A DNA stretch of 8,399 nt from an uncultured Oxalobacteraceae bacterium (GCA_946479705.1 CAMLHI010000075.1:1-8399), one strand, 5' to 3'. Shown: positions 1 through 5,868, counted from the first letter of the stretch. The notes: generated from the sequence alone by a model not told the origin. A program made the numbers and translations.

Positions 1-48
1 GCCGGTGCCGACGACCTGTTCCCGCAGTTCGGCATGCCCTCGCTGTAA
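1..48 (+). CDS. C-terminal fragment of an unidentified protein
   Basis: Frame 1 is open from the window edge and reads AGADDLFPQFGMPSL before a TAA at 46-48. Only 15 residues are visible, so the family cannot be recognised. It lies on the same strand as the binding-protein gene and ends 122 nt before that gene's preferred start. It could be an upstream member of the same cluster, for example a transporter component, but nothing visible shows this. The frame could also be open by chance, although the stop sits just where the sequence changes to AT-richer, intergenic-looking DNA, which favours a genuine gene end. Confidence 0.5.
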   Translation, partial: AGADDLFPQFGMPSL

Positions 49-170
49 TGAAGCAAACGCCACGCTCCCGCTAGTTATGCCTTGATTGCATAGCGCTTGC
101 ATTTGCGTTGTCGTGGCGCTCCGTCTATGGGATCATGCTGGCAATGCCGAGCCGGAGCCGGGAAAACCAC
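49..170 (+). other. intergenic leader upstream of the binding-protein gene
   Basis: About 120 nt between the upstream stop codon and the GTG start of the binding-protein gene. The first half (about 60-110) is clearly AT-richer than its surroundings and includes TTGATT (82-87) and TTGCAT (97-102), but no good -10 box sits at a proper distance from either. No sigma54 element with correct spacing was found and no copy of the CCACACG half-site seen at 4325-4365. A promoter for the binding-protein gene is expected here, but I cannot place it. Confidence 0.4.
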
Positions 171-1052
171 GTGAAACTCAAGCAGCTGCTGATTGCCCTC
201 GCCGGCGCGCTGGCGCTCGCCGCGCCGTGCGCCGCCGAAGAATCGCCGACGCTGCGCAAGATCGCCGAGACGGGCGTGATCAGCCTGGGCTTTCGCGACA
301 ATTCGATTCCCTTTTCCTTCCTCGACAAGCAGCAGCGACCGGTCGGCTATTCGATGGACCTGTGCTACCGGGTGGTCGACGCGATCCGCGCGCGCCTGAA
401 GGCGCCCGGGCTGGAAGTGATCCTGCGGCCGGTGAACGCGGCCAACCGCACCGCCCTGGTGGTCAACGACATCATCGACCTCGAATGCGGCTCCACCACC
501 AATACCCTGGAGCGGCAGAAGGACCTGGCCTTTTCCGTGACCATCTTTATCGCCTCGGTGAGCATCGTGTCGAAGAAGCGCGCCGGCATCCATGACCTGG
601 ACGACCTGAAAGGCAAGACGGTGGCGCTGACCGCCGGCACCACCACCATCCCGGCCCTGCAGGAAATCGACCGCACCCAGGGCTACGGGCTGCGCATGAT
701 CACCCGCAAGGACCACGCCGACGCCTTCGCGCTGGTCGAAACCGACCGCGCCGCCGCCTTCATCATGGACGATGTGCTGCTGTATGGCCTGGTGGCGGCG
801 GCCAGGGACCCGGCCACTTTCGCCATCGCCAGCTCGGACCTGCCGCTGCAGCCGTACGCGATCGCGCTGCGCAAGAACGACCCGGAATTCAAGAAGGTGG
901 TCGACGAGGCGCTGGTCGAGCTGTTCCGCTCCGGCGAGATCGCGCAGATCTACCGCAAGTGGTTCCAGTCCATGCAGCTGCCGATGAGCCCCGCGCTCAA
1001 GCGCGTGCTGGCCGCGCCCACCGACTCAGGCGATCCCGCCGCCTACCGCTGA
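171..1052 (+). CDS. periplasmic acidic-amino-acid (Glu/Asp) ABC-transporter substrate-binding protein, GltI/AatJ type
   Basis: A 293-residue bacterial extracellular solute-binding protein of family 3, expected to capture glutamate or aspartate in the periplasm. From the GTG at 171 it begins with a short basic end (KLK) and a hydrophobic core rich in Leu and Ala. This forms a type I signal peptide with likely cleavage near Ala22 before EESPTLRK; the Cys at 20 follows Pro, so it is not a lipobox. Family hallmarks are GYSMDLCYRVVDAI (59-72), DLECGSTTNTLERQ (103-116), LKGKTVALTAGTT (146-158), KDHADAF (180-186), AAAFIMDD (194-201) and IYRKWF (260-265), all typical of GltI. In-frame TTG (108) and ATG (135, 144) starts exist upstream, but GTG 171 gives the cleanest signal peptide; the Shine-Dalgarno is weak (GGGAAAA). 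No permease or ATPase gene is visible. The gene ends tail-to-tail inside the last codons of the response regulator. Specificity for Glu/Asp is inferred from family resemblance. Confidence 0.88.
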   Translation: MKLKQLLIALAGALALAAPCAAEESPTLRKIAETGVISLGFRDNSIPFSFLDKQQRPVGYSMDLCYRVVDAIRARLKAPGLEVILRPVNAANRTALVVNDIIDLECGSTTNTLERQKDLAFSVTIFIASVSIVSKKRAGIHDLDDLKGKTVALTAGTTTIPALQEIDRTQGYGLRMITRKDHADAFALVETDRAAAFIMDDVLLYGLVAAARDPATFAIASSDLPLQPYAIALRKNDPEFKKVVDEALVELFRSGEIAQIYRKWFQSMQLPMSPALKRVLAAPTDSGDPAAYR

Positions 1053-2399
1053 CACGCCGGCCTGGCGGTAGTCGTCGATGACGATGCCGTGCCGGTGCAG
1101 CTTGTCGTACAGGGTCTTCTTGCCGATCCCGAGTTCGTCGCACACCGGCTGCGGGCGCCCGCCATGCTGCTTCAAGGCCTGCTCGATGAGCGACTTCTCG
1201 ACCAGGTCCATCTGCTGGGCCAGGGTCAGCTGGGCCGCGCCGTCGGCCGGCGCGCTATGGGCGCCGGGCAGGCCGAGCACGAAACGGTCGGCCGCGTTGC
1301 GCAGCTCGCGCACATTGCCGGGCCAGTCGGCCGCCATCAGCTGGCGCATCTCGTGGCCGGCCAGGGTCGGCGCCTCGCGCCCGTAGCGCAGGGCCGCTTG
1401 CAGCGTAAAGTGTTCGAACAGGATGGGAATGTCCTCGCGCCGTTCGCGCAGCGGCGGCAGTTCGAGCACGGCCACGTTGAGGCGGTAGTACAGGTCGGCG
1501 CGGAACTTCTGCTGCGTGCTCAATTCCTTCAGGTCGGCCTTGGTGGCGGCGACGATGCGGAAGTCCACCGGCACTTCCTGGTTCGAGCCGAGCCGCTCGA
1601 TCTTGCGCTCCTGCAGGGCGCGCAGCATCTTTACCTGCATCGCCATCGGCATGCTTTCGATCTCGTCGAGCAGCAGGGTGCCGCCATCGGCGTGCTCGAT
1701 CTTGCCGATGCGGCGCTTGCTGGCGTTGGTGAAGGCGCCCGCTTCATGACCGAAAATCTCGCTCTCGAACAGGCTTTCCGGCATGCCGCCGCAGTTGATG
1801 GCGACGAAGTTCTTGGTGCCGCGCCGGCTGAAGTCGTGCAGGCAGCGCGCCACCATTTCCTTGCCGGTGCCGGTCTCGCCGAACACCAGCACGTCGGCCG
1901 GGGTATCGGCCAGGTTGAGGATCTGGCGGCGCACTTCGCGCATGGCCGGCGAACTGCCGAGCAGCGCCGCTTCGATGGCGTGGCGGCCCTGGAGCTGGCG
2001 GCGCAGGGTGTCGACTTCCAGCCGCAGGGCGCGCTTTTCCAGCGCGCGCGTGGCCACTTCCACCAGGCGCTCCATGGCGAAGGGCTTTTCGATGAAATCG
2101 TAGGCGCCGCAATGCATGGCCTCGACCGCCATCGAGACGTCGCCATGGCCGGTGACCATGATCAGGGGAATGGTCGGATCGAGCGCGCGCACCTGGCGCA
2201 GCAGCTCGAAGCCATCGATCCCGGGCAGGCGCACGTCGCTGATGACGATGCCGGCAAAGCCGCTCACCAGATGCGGCAAGGCCAGTTCGGCCGACTCGAA
2301 CGGCGCCACGTCGAAGCCGGCCAGCTCCAGCGTTTCGCTGACGCTGTTGCGCACGGCCGCGTCATCTTCGACGAACACCACCTTGAAACCTTCAAACAT
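1026..2399 (-). CDS. sigma54-dependent response regulator, DctD/AauR type
   Basis: A 457-residue NtrC-class activator: it is phosphorylated by the partner kinase, binds DNA upstream of -24/-12 promoters and uses ATP hydrolysis to open sigma54 RNA polymerase complexes. The receiver domain (about 1-120) has acidic pocket Asp12/Asp13, phospho-acceptor Asp55, Thr83 and Lys105. The AAA+ domain (about 145-375) has Walker A GETGTGKE at 174-181, sigma54-contact loop GAFTNA at 221-226 and Walker B LLLDE ending at Asp245-Glu246. A Fis-type helix-turn-helix lies at about 403-439 (ELGIGKKTLYDKL). The loop reads GAFTNA rather than the textbook GAFTGA. The ATG at 2399 overlaps the kinase stop by 8 bp, and GAGG (2409-2412) lies 9 nt upstream, so the two are translationally coupled. 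The final 27 bp overlap the binding-protein gene on the other strand. The most obvious target is the promoter at 4449-4465. Whether its signal is C4-dicarboxylates (DctD-like) or acidic amino acids (AauR-like) cannot be read from the sequence; the neighbours favour amino acids. Confidence 0.93.
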   Translation of the reverse strand: MFEGFKVVFVEDDAAVRNSVSETLELAGFDVAPFESAELALPHLVSGFAGIVISDVRLPGIDGFELLRQVRALDPTIPLIMVTGHGDVSMAVEAMHCGAYDFIEKPFAMERLVEVATRALEKRALRLEVDTLRRQLQGRHAIEAALLGSSPAMREVRRQILNLADTPADVLVFGETGTGKEMVARCLHDFSRRGTKNFVAINCGGMPESLFESEIFGHEAGAFTNASKRRIGKIEHADGGTLLLDEIESMPMAMQVKMLRALQERKIERLGSNQEVPVDFRIVAATKADLKELSTQQKFRADLYYRLNVAVLELPPLRERREDIPILFEHFTLQAALRYGREAPTLAGHEMRQLMAADWPGNVRELRNAADRFVLGLPGAHSAPADGAAQLTLAQQMDLVEKSLIEQALKQHGGRPQPVCDELGIGKKTLYDKLHRHGIVIDDYRQAGVSAVGGGIA

Positions 2400-4194
2400 G
2401 GCTAGTTTCCTCTTCTTCGACCACAGTCAGATCCAGCTCGAACGCGGCGCCGCCGGCGACGTTCGAGGCGCGCAGGGTGCCGCCGAATTCGCGCACGATA
2501 TCGGCCGATATGGCCAGCCCCAGCCCCAGGCCCTGGCCCGGCGGCTTGGTGCTGAAAAACGGCTCGAACAGGCGTTCGAGCAGCTCGGGCGGGATGCCGC
2601 CGCCGGTGTCACTGACCTGGAGGAAGGCGCGCCCCTCGGCACGCCACAGGCGGATCTCCAGGCGCTTCTCGGCGCTGCCTTGCATCGCGTCGAGCGCGTT
2701 GGCGCACAGGTTGATCAATACCTGTTCGAGCCGGCCGCTGTCGCACAGCACATGCACGCCCGGAGTCAGGTCCAGCTGGACGCGCGCGTGTTCCATGCGG
2801 ATGCGGCTGTCGAGCAGCTGCAGGGTATTGTCGACCGCCTTGGCGGCATCGAAGCGCGCCAGCCGCAGCGGGGTCTTGCGCGAGAAAGACTTGAGCTCGT
2901 CGGTCAGGCGGCCGATACGCTCGGTCAGGTCGGTGACCGACTGCAGGTTCTTTTCGACCCGCGCCATGTCGCCGCGCTTGAGCAGCAGCTGGGTATTGTA
3001 GGACAGTGAGCGCAGGGCCGTCAGCGGCTGGCTGATTTCGTGCGTGATACCGGCCGACATCTGGCCGAGCAGGGCGAGTTTACTGGCATGCATCAGCTCA
3101 TCCTGGGAAGCGCGCAGCACCTGCTCGGCGTGCTTGCGCTCGCCGATTTCGTGGATCAGTTCCTGGTTCATGGCGTTCAGTTCGGCCGTGCGGGCGGCGA
3201 TGCGCAGTTCCAGTTCGTCGTGGGCGCGCTGGAGCGCTTCGCGCGCGCGCAGGCGGCTGGCGATGGCGCGCCGGCGCTGCGCCAGGAACATCGCCAGCAG
3301 GCCGACGAAGGCGGCCAGGATGCCGGCGCCCACGGAATTCTGCCAGGCCTGGATCTGCACCTGCGAGGCATTGGTCAGGGTGGCCACGCGCCAGCCCTGG
3401 CGCGCCATCGGCCGCACCTGGATGGCGTAGCGGGCGCGCGGCGCGGCCGGGTTGAGCGCGGCCCAGCTGATCAGCTGCTTGCCCTCGTCGACGCCGGGCC
3501 AGTCGGCCTTGCGGTTGCGCCAGGCGGGCGAGGAGGACAGCACGATGGTGTCGTCCGCGCCGACCACCATGACGACGTCGTTGGGCGTCTGCGCGGCCGA
3601 CACCGCCCAGGTCGACTCGATCGGATCGAGGCTGATCTTGACCACCACCACGCCCTGCACCTTGCCGTTGCGGTTCACCGGCTGGGCGAAGTAGTACTCG
3701 GGCGCGTTGCGGGCGGCGGCGCGTTCGAAGTAACGCGCCGGCTGGCCCTGCATGGCGCCGGCGAAGTAGGGCAGGGCGGAGCGGTCCACGCCGACCACGC
3801 TCTCGGGCCGGTACCAGTTGCTGGAGGCGCGCACGATGCCGGCCGTGTCGAGCACGAAGATGGCCAGCGAGCCGGCGCGCGCGTTCAGGCTGGTCAGGCG
3901 CTTGCTGGCCGCTTCGGCCAGGGCAGCGCCGGTCGGCTGGCCGAGCAGCGCCAGCACTTCATTGTCGAGCGCGACGATGGCGGGCAGGTATTCGTGCCGA
4001 CCCAGCTCACTCTCGAGCGCCGAGGTATAGAGGTCGAGCTGCTGGGCCAGCGCGTCGTTGAGCTGGGCGTAGCCGCTGCGCGCGCTCCATCCGTGCACCA
4101 GGAACATGCTGGCGGCGACGACGCCCGCGATACCTGCCCACGGGGCGACGGCGCGGACCGAACGGAACAAGGAAAATTTTCTGATCGTCTGCAA
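2392..4194 (-). CDS. membrane sensor histidine kinase, DctB/AauS type
   Basis: A 600-residue inner-membrane kinase that should phosphorylate the adjacent response regulator. A short cytoplasmic end is followed by a first membrane helix (about 18-35), a large periplasmic sensing domain (about 36-285) of double-Cache/PDC type as in DctB (VVGVDRSALPYF at 133-144, YYFAQPV at 167-173, VVVVKISLDPIESTW at 182-196), a second membrane helix (about 287-305) and a charged coiled-coil linker (about 307-370). The HisKA domain carries THEISQP with phospho-acceptor His385. The ATPase domain shows the N box around Asn495/Asn499, DTGGGI (529-534), FEPFFSTK (543-550) and GQGLGLGLAI (553-562). The start is TTG at 4194, backed by AGAGG (4203-4207) at 8-nt spacing; no ATG start fits. 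It is first in a two-gene minus-strand operon and diverges from the catabolic operon across a shared control region. The ligand is unknown: a C4-dicarboxylate or acidic amino acid is likely from family and context. Confidence 0.93.
   Translation of the reverse strand: MQTIRKFSLFRSVRAVAPWAGIAGVVAASMFLVHGWSARSGYAQLNDALAQQLDLYTSALESELGRHEYLPAIVALDNEVLALLGQPTGAALAEAASKRLTSLNARAGSLAIFVLDTAGIVRASSNWYRPESVVGVDRSALPYFAGAMQGQPARYFERAAARNAPEYYFAQPVNRNGKVQGVVVVKISLDPIESTWAVSAAQTPNDVVMVVGADDTIVLSSSPAWRNRKADWPGVDEGKQLISWAALNPAAPRARYAIQVRPMARQGWRVATLTNASQVQIQAWQNSVGAGILAAFVGLLAMFLAQRRRAIASRLRAREALQRAHDELELRIAARTAELNAMNQELIHEIGERKHAEQVLRASQDELMHASKLALLGQMSAGITHEISQPLTALRSLSYNTQLLLKRGDMARVEKNLQSVTDLTERIGRLTDELKSFSRKTPLRLARFDAAKAVDNTLQLLDSRIRMEHARVQLDLTPGVHVLCDSGRLEQVLINLCANALDAMQGSAEKRLEIRLWRAEGRAFLQVSDTGGGIPPELLERLFEPFFSTKPPGQGLGLGLAISADIVREFGGTLRASNVAGGAAFELDLTVVEEEETSHV
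2409..2412 (-). promoter_or_regulatory. ribosome binding site of the response regulator
   Basis: GAGG on the minus strand, 9 nt before the ATG at 2399. It lies inside the last codons of the kinase gene, so translation of the regulator can couple to that of the kinase. Confidence 0.7.
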
Positions 4195-4202
4195 AACGAC
4201 GG

Positions 4203-4207
4203 CCTCT
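4203..4207 (-). promoter_or_regulatory. ribosome binding site deciding the TTG start of the sensor kinase
   Basis: Minus-strand AGAGG, 8 nt upstream of the TTG at 4194. It is the main reason for accepting a non-ATG start for this gene. Confidence 0.65.
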
Positions 4208-4226
4208 TTTGAGTGGGATGCGGCCC

Positions 4227-4242
4227 TGCAAAGCTGCGACCG
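4227..4242 (-). promoter_or_regulatory. possible weak sigma54 promoter of the kinase operon
   Basis: Read on the minus strand, the sequence is CGGTCGCAGCTTTGCA. The -12 box TTGCA is perfect and the invariant GG lies at exactly the right distance, but the bases around GG (CGGTCGC against TGGCACG) are poor. Transcription would start about 22 nt before the TTG codon. An autoregulated two-component operon is plausible, but the match is weak and could be chance. Confidence 0.25.
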
Positions 4243-4244
4243 CC

Positions 4245-4272
4245 GGGTATCTTACTCCAGAAGATTACCCCA
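4245..4272. repeat. imperfect inverted repeat upstream of the kinase operon
   Basis: The left arm GGGTATCTT (4245-4253) and right arm AAGATTACCC (4263-4272) are complementary except for one extra base, separated by 9 nt. A weak minus-strand sigma70-like pair, TTGCTG (4273-4278) and TAAGAT (4249-4254) with 18-nt spacing, overlaps it. This could be an operator for the kinase operon. Function is unproven. Confidence 0.35.
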
Positions 4273-4324
4273 GCAAGGGCCGGGCGCGCGGGTTTTTTTC
4301 ACCCGCCGCGGGACCGGTTTCCAA

Positions 4325-4365
4325 ATCCACACGCCCCCGAAAGCCTTCGTGTGGATGACCACACG
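4325..4365. promoter_or_regulatory. candidate upstream activator site: inverted repeat ATCCACACG / CGTGTGGAT plus a third half-site
   Basis: A perfect 9-bp inverted repeat (4325-4333 and 4348-4356) is separated by 14 nt. A third CCACACG follows at 4359-4365 in the orientation of the first arm, and the two like-oriented copies are 32 bp apart, about three helical turns. Relative to the expected start of the sigma54 transcript near 4476, the cluster lies at about -110 to -150, the usual enhancer position for NtrC/DctD-type activators. I infer that the adjacent response regulator binds here. The same half-site was not seen upstream of the binding-protein gene. Confidence 0.6.
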
Positions 4366-4409
4366 CACAGCCGTTAATGCACCTGCGCAATATTCAAATA
4401 TTCCTTATT

Positions 4410-4422
4410 AATCAATGAGATA
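4410..4422 (+). promoter_or_regulatory. IHF-like site between enhancer and promoter
   Basis: AATCAATGAGATA matches the IHF consensus WATCAANNNNTTR at every defined position but one (A in place of the first T of TTR). It sits in an AT-rich tract between the repeat cluster and the sigma54 promoter, centred roughly 60 bp upstream of the expected start, where IHF commonly bends DNA at sigma54 promoters. Moderate support: the core is short and the flank is AT-rich. Confidence 0.45.
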
Positions 4423-4448
4423 ACTCTTGACGCAGTGTCATCACGGGA

Positions 4449-4465
4449 CTGGCACGCAAGCTGCT
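4449..4465 (+). promoter_or_regulatory. sigma54 (-24/-12) promoter of the catabolic operon
   Basis: CTGGCACGCAAGCTGCT fits the sigma54 consensus YTGGCACGRNNNTTGCW with two mismatches, neither in the invariant bases: GG at 4451-4452 and GC at 4463-4464 are correctly spaced. Transcription is expected to start around 4476, giving a leader of about 75 nt before the mini-LysR gene. It points at the operon of mini-LysR, porin, glutamate dehydrogenase and malic enzyme, and is divergent from the gene for a sigma54 activator. Confidence 0.82.
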
Positions 4466-4492
4466 AAAGAGGATGGGCCGGCCATGAACCGG

Positions 4493-4511
4493 TGCCGAAA
4501 AATAATCGGCA
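4493..4511. repeat. short inverted repeat in the operon leader
   Basis: TGCCGA (4493-4498) and TCGGCA (4506-4511) are perfectly complementary around a 7-nt AT-rich spacer. It lies just downstream of the expected transcription start, so it could be an operator, for instance for the mini-LysR protein encoded next, or a weak RNA hairpin. It has no T-tract, so it is not a terminator. Confidence 0.4.
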
Positions 4512-4538
4512 ATGCTACCGACATCGCATACACCCAGC

Positions 4539-4543
4539 AGGAG
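4539..4543 (+). promoter_or_regulatory. ribosome binding site of the mini-LysR gene
   Basis: AGGAG, 8 nt before the ATG at 4552. This strong site selects that ATG over the in-frame GTG at 4492 and indicates that the short gene is translated. Confidence 0.75.
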
Positions 4544-4551
4544 ACACAGCT

Positions 4552-4833
4552 ATGAACACGAAGTGGATGGAAGACTTTCTTTGTCTGGCCGATACGCTCA
4601 GCTTTTCGCGTTCCGCCAGCGTACGGCATGCCAGCCAGCCGGCCTTCAGCCGACGCATACAGTCGCTGGAAAACTGGCTCGGCACCACCCTCGTCGATCG
4701 CAGCACGATCCCCCTCGCACTGACGTCGGCCGGCCACGTATTCCGCGGCCAGGCCCTCGGCATCGTGCAACAGGTCCACCAGGCCCGTCACACCCTGCGG
4801 CATACCGCCGATTCCAGCGCCACCCGACCATAA
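4552..4833 (+). CDS. mini-LysR: stand-alone LysR-family DNA-binding domain (93 aa) without effector domain
   Basis: A 93-residue protein that is the amino-terminal third of a LysR-type regulator. KWMEDFLCLADTLSFSRSA (4-22) and ASQPAFSRRIQSLENWLG (27-44) form the winged helix-turn-helix, TTLVDR and LALTSAGHVF the wing, and residues about 62-86 the linker helix that normally dimerises LysR proteins. The ETKW-like start and SQPAFSRRI resemble the HypT/YjiE branch. Full members are about 300 residues; here the gene stops with TAA after PDSSATRP-like sequence (ADSSATRP), and the porin begins 25 nt later, so the whole sensing domain is absent rather than frameshifted. The good Shine-Dalgarno, intact reading frame and first place in the operon argue against simple decay, although its codon use (several A-ending rare codons) is looser than in its neighbours. 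It could be a ligand-blind repressor or activator, a dominant-negative partner of a full-length homologue, or a remnant kept for translational coupling. Confidence 0.78.
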   Translation: MNTKWMEDFLCLADTLSFSRSASVRHASQPAFSRRIQSLENWLGTTLVDRSTIPLALTSAGHVFRGQALGIVQQVHQARHTLRHTADSSATRP

Positions 4834-4848
4834 AAACGATAAACACAT

Positions 4849-4854
4849 AGAGGA
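4849..4854 (+). promoter_or_regulatory. ribosome binding site of the porin gene
   Basis: AGAGGA ending 4 nt before the ATG at 4859, within the 25-nt gap after the mini-LysR stop codon. Confidence 0.7.
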
Positions 4855-4858
4855 AACC

Positions 4859-5851
4859 ATGAACAAGATGATGATCGCCGCCCTGGCATCGACCCTGGCG
4901 GCCAGCGGCGCCATGGCCCAATCGAGCGTGACCGTGTACGGCCTGGCCGACGTCGGCTTCGTGCATGAATCGGGCGGCCCGAACGGCTCCGTCAACACCA
5001 TCACCAGCGGGGTCGCCTCCGGCTCGCGCCTCGGCTTCAAGGGCGAGGAAGACCTGGGCGCGGGACGCAAGGCCTTCTTCGTGCTGGAAAACGGCTTCAA
5101 CATCGACACCGGCGTCACCGGCCAGGGCGGCCTGCTGTTCGGCCGCCGCGCCTTCGTCGGCCTGTCCAGCGAACTGGGCGCGCTCACCATCGGCCGCCAG
5201 AACACCCCTTACTACAACGTGATGTGCGATATCAGCGACCCGTTCTGCGACGGCTTCGCCGGCGCCGCCGGCAATATCCTGGTCGGCCACACGCGCATGG
5301 ACAATATGGTGGCCTACACCTCGCCCGATATGCATGGCTTCTCGGCCGTGCTGTCGACCGCACTGGGCGAACAGCCGGGCAACGCCGCCGCCAAGCGCGC
5401 CTACAGCTCCTCGCTGACCTACGCGCGCGGCCCGCTGATCGTGGCCCTGGCCTGGCACCAGCAGCAGAACGCCCTGGCCACCGACAGCAGCAGCAACACC
5501 ATCCTGGCCGGCCGCTACAACTTCGGCGTGCTGGAAGTGAACCTGGGCTATGCGCGCAACAAGGAACTGGCCGGCGTGCGCAGCAACGACGCCATCGTCG
5601 GCGTGACCGTGCCGTTCGGCGTGGTCAAGGTATTCGGCTCGTACATCCGCCACGACGACACCCGCGCCAGCAACCGCGATGCCGACCAGGCCGCGGTGGG
5701 CGCGACGTATTCCCTGTCCAAGCGCACCGACCTGTATGCCGCCTATGCGCACATCAGCAACAAGAACGGCGCCGCGTTCACGGTCGGTAATGCGACCACC
5801 TCCGGCACCGGCAACGTGGGCGTCAATCTCGGCATTCGACATACCTTCTGA
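4859..5851 (+). CDS. outer-membrane general porin, Gram-negative Porin_4 type
   Basis: A 330-residue trimeric-type beta-barrel porin that lets small hydrophilic solutes cross the outer membrane. The signal peptide [20 protein letters not shown] ends in Ala-Met-Ala with cleavage before Gln21, and the mature protein opens with [13 protein letters not shown], the classic first strand of beta-proteobacterial porins. Further signatures are [47 protein letters not shown] before the constriction loop, and a terminal HTF whose final Phe is the BAM assembly signal. It has two Cys in the loop-3 region (CDISDPFC), possibly a disulfide. The length is slightly below the 350-380 residues common in this family. 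It lies between the mini-LysR gene and glutamate dehydrogenase with gaps of 25 and 29 nt and no terminator, so it belongs to the operon. A role in admitting acidic amino acids or dicarboxylates is inferred from context, not sequence. Confidence 0.93.
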   Translation: MNKMMIAALASTLAASGAMAQSSVTVYGLADVGFVHESGGPNGSVNTITSGVASGSRLGFKGEEDLGAGRKAFFVLENGFNIDTGVTGQGGLLFGRRAFVGLSSELGALTIGRQNTPYYNVMCDISDPFCDGFAGAAGNILVGHTRMDNMVAYTSPDMHGFSAVLSTALGEQPGNAAAKRAYSSSLTYARGPLIVALAWHQQQNALATDSSSNTILAGRYNFGVLEVNLGYARNKELAGVRSNDAIVGVTVPFGVVKVFGSYIRHDDTRASNRDADQAAVGATYSLSKRTDLYAAYAHISNKNGAAFTVGNATTSGTGNVGVNLGIRHTF

Positions 5852-5868
5852 ACACTATTGACCAATAT

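Larger units (their letters stand above)
4195..4551. other. divergent control region between kinase operon and catabolic operon
   Basis: About 357 bp without a convincing protein gene. From left to right it holds a Shine-Dalgarno for the kinase (4203-4207), a weak minus-strand sigma54-like site (4227-4242), an imperfect inverted repeat (4245-4272), a GC hairpin with a T7 loop (4290-4308), the CCACACG repeat cluster (4325-4365), an AT-rich stretch with an IHF-like site (about 4391-4425), a strong plus-strand sigma54 promoter (4449-4465), and a leader with a short inverted repeat (4493-4511). AT content peaks between the repeat cluster and the sigma54 promoter, as expected where DNA must bend to bring an enhancer-bound activator to polymerase. 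Confidence 0.8.

Noticed and set aside
139..153. sigma54-like TGGCAATGCCGAGCC before the binding-protein gene
   Set aside because: The distance between GG and GC is one base too short, and sigma54 promoters do not tolerate that.
108..170. TTG (108) and ATG (135, 144) upstream starts for the binding protein
   Set aside because: They add a polar, Arg-rich stretch before the hydrophobic signal sequence, spoiling the signal peptide; GTG 171 begins directly with the basic end.
1089..2405. Long open frame on the plus strand opposite the response regulator
   Set aside because: Composition is rich in Gln, His, Ala, Gly and Arg with no domain motifs; it mirrors a gene with clear receiver, AAA+ and HTH motifs. 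It is a typical shadow in GC-rich DNA.
3040..4212. Long open frame on the plus strand opposite the sensor kinase
   Set aside because: No recognisable motifs, low-complexity His/Gly/Arg composition, and the opposite strand encodes an intact kinase with all catalytic boxes.
4290..4308. GC stem (GCGGGT/ACCCGC) with a T7 loop as a rho-independent terminator
   Set aside because: The T-run lies in the loop rather than after the stem, and no gene on either strand ends here.
4422..4455. TTGACG (around 4427-4432) as -35 box of a sigma70 promoter for the operon
   Set aside because: No acceptable -10 box lies 16-18 nt downstream; that position is occupied by the sigma54 -24 element.
4492..4551. GTG at 4492 as an extended start of the mini-LysR gene
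   Set aside because: It has no Shine-Dalgarno, whereas AGGAG sits at ideal spacing before ATG 4552, where LysR homology begins.
4646..5842. Long minus-strand open frame opposite mini-LysR and porin
   Set aside because: Ala/Gly/His-rich without motifs, and it crosses two plus-strand genes that have ribosome binding sites and family signatures.
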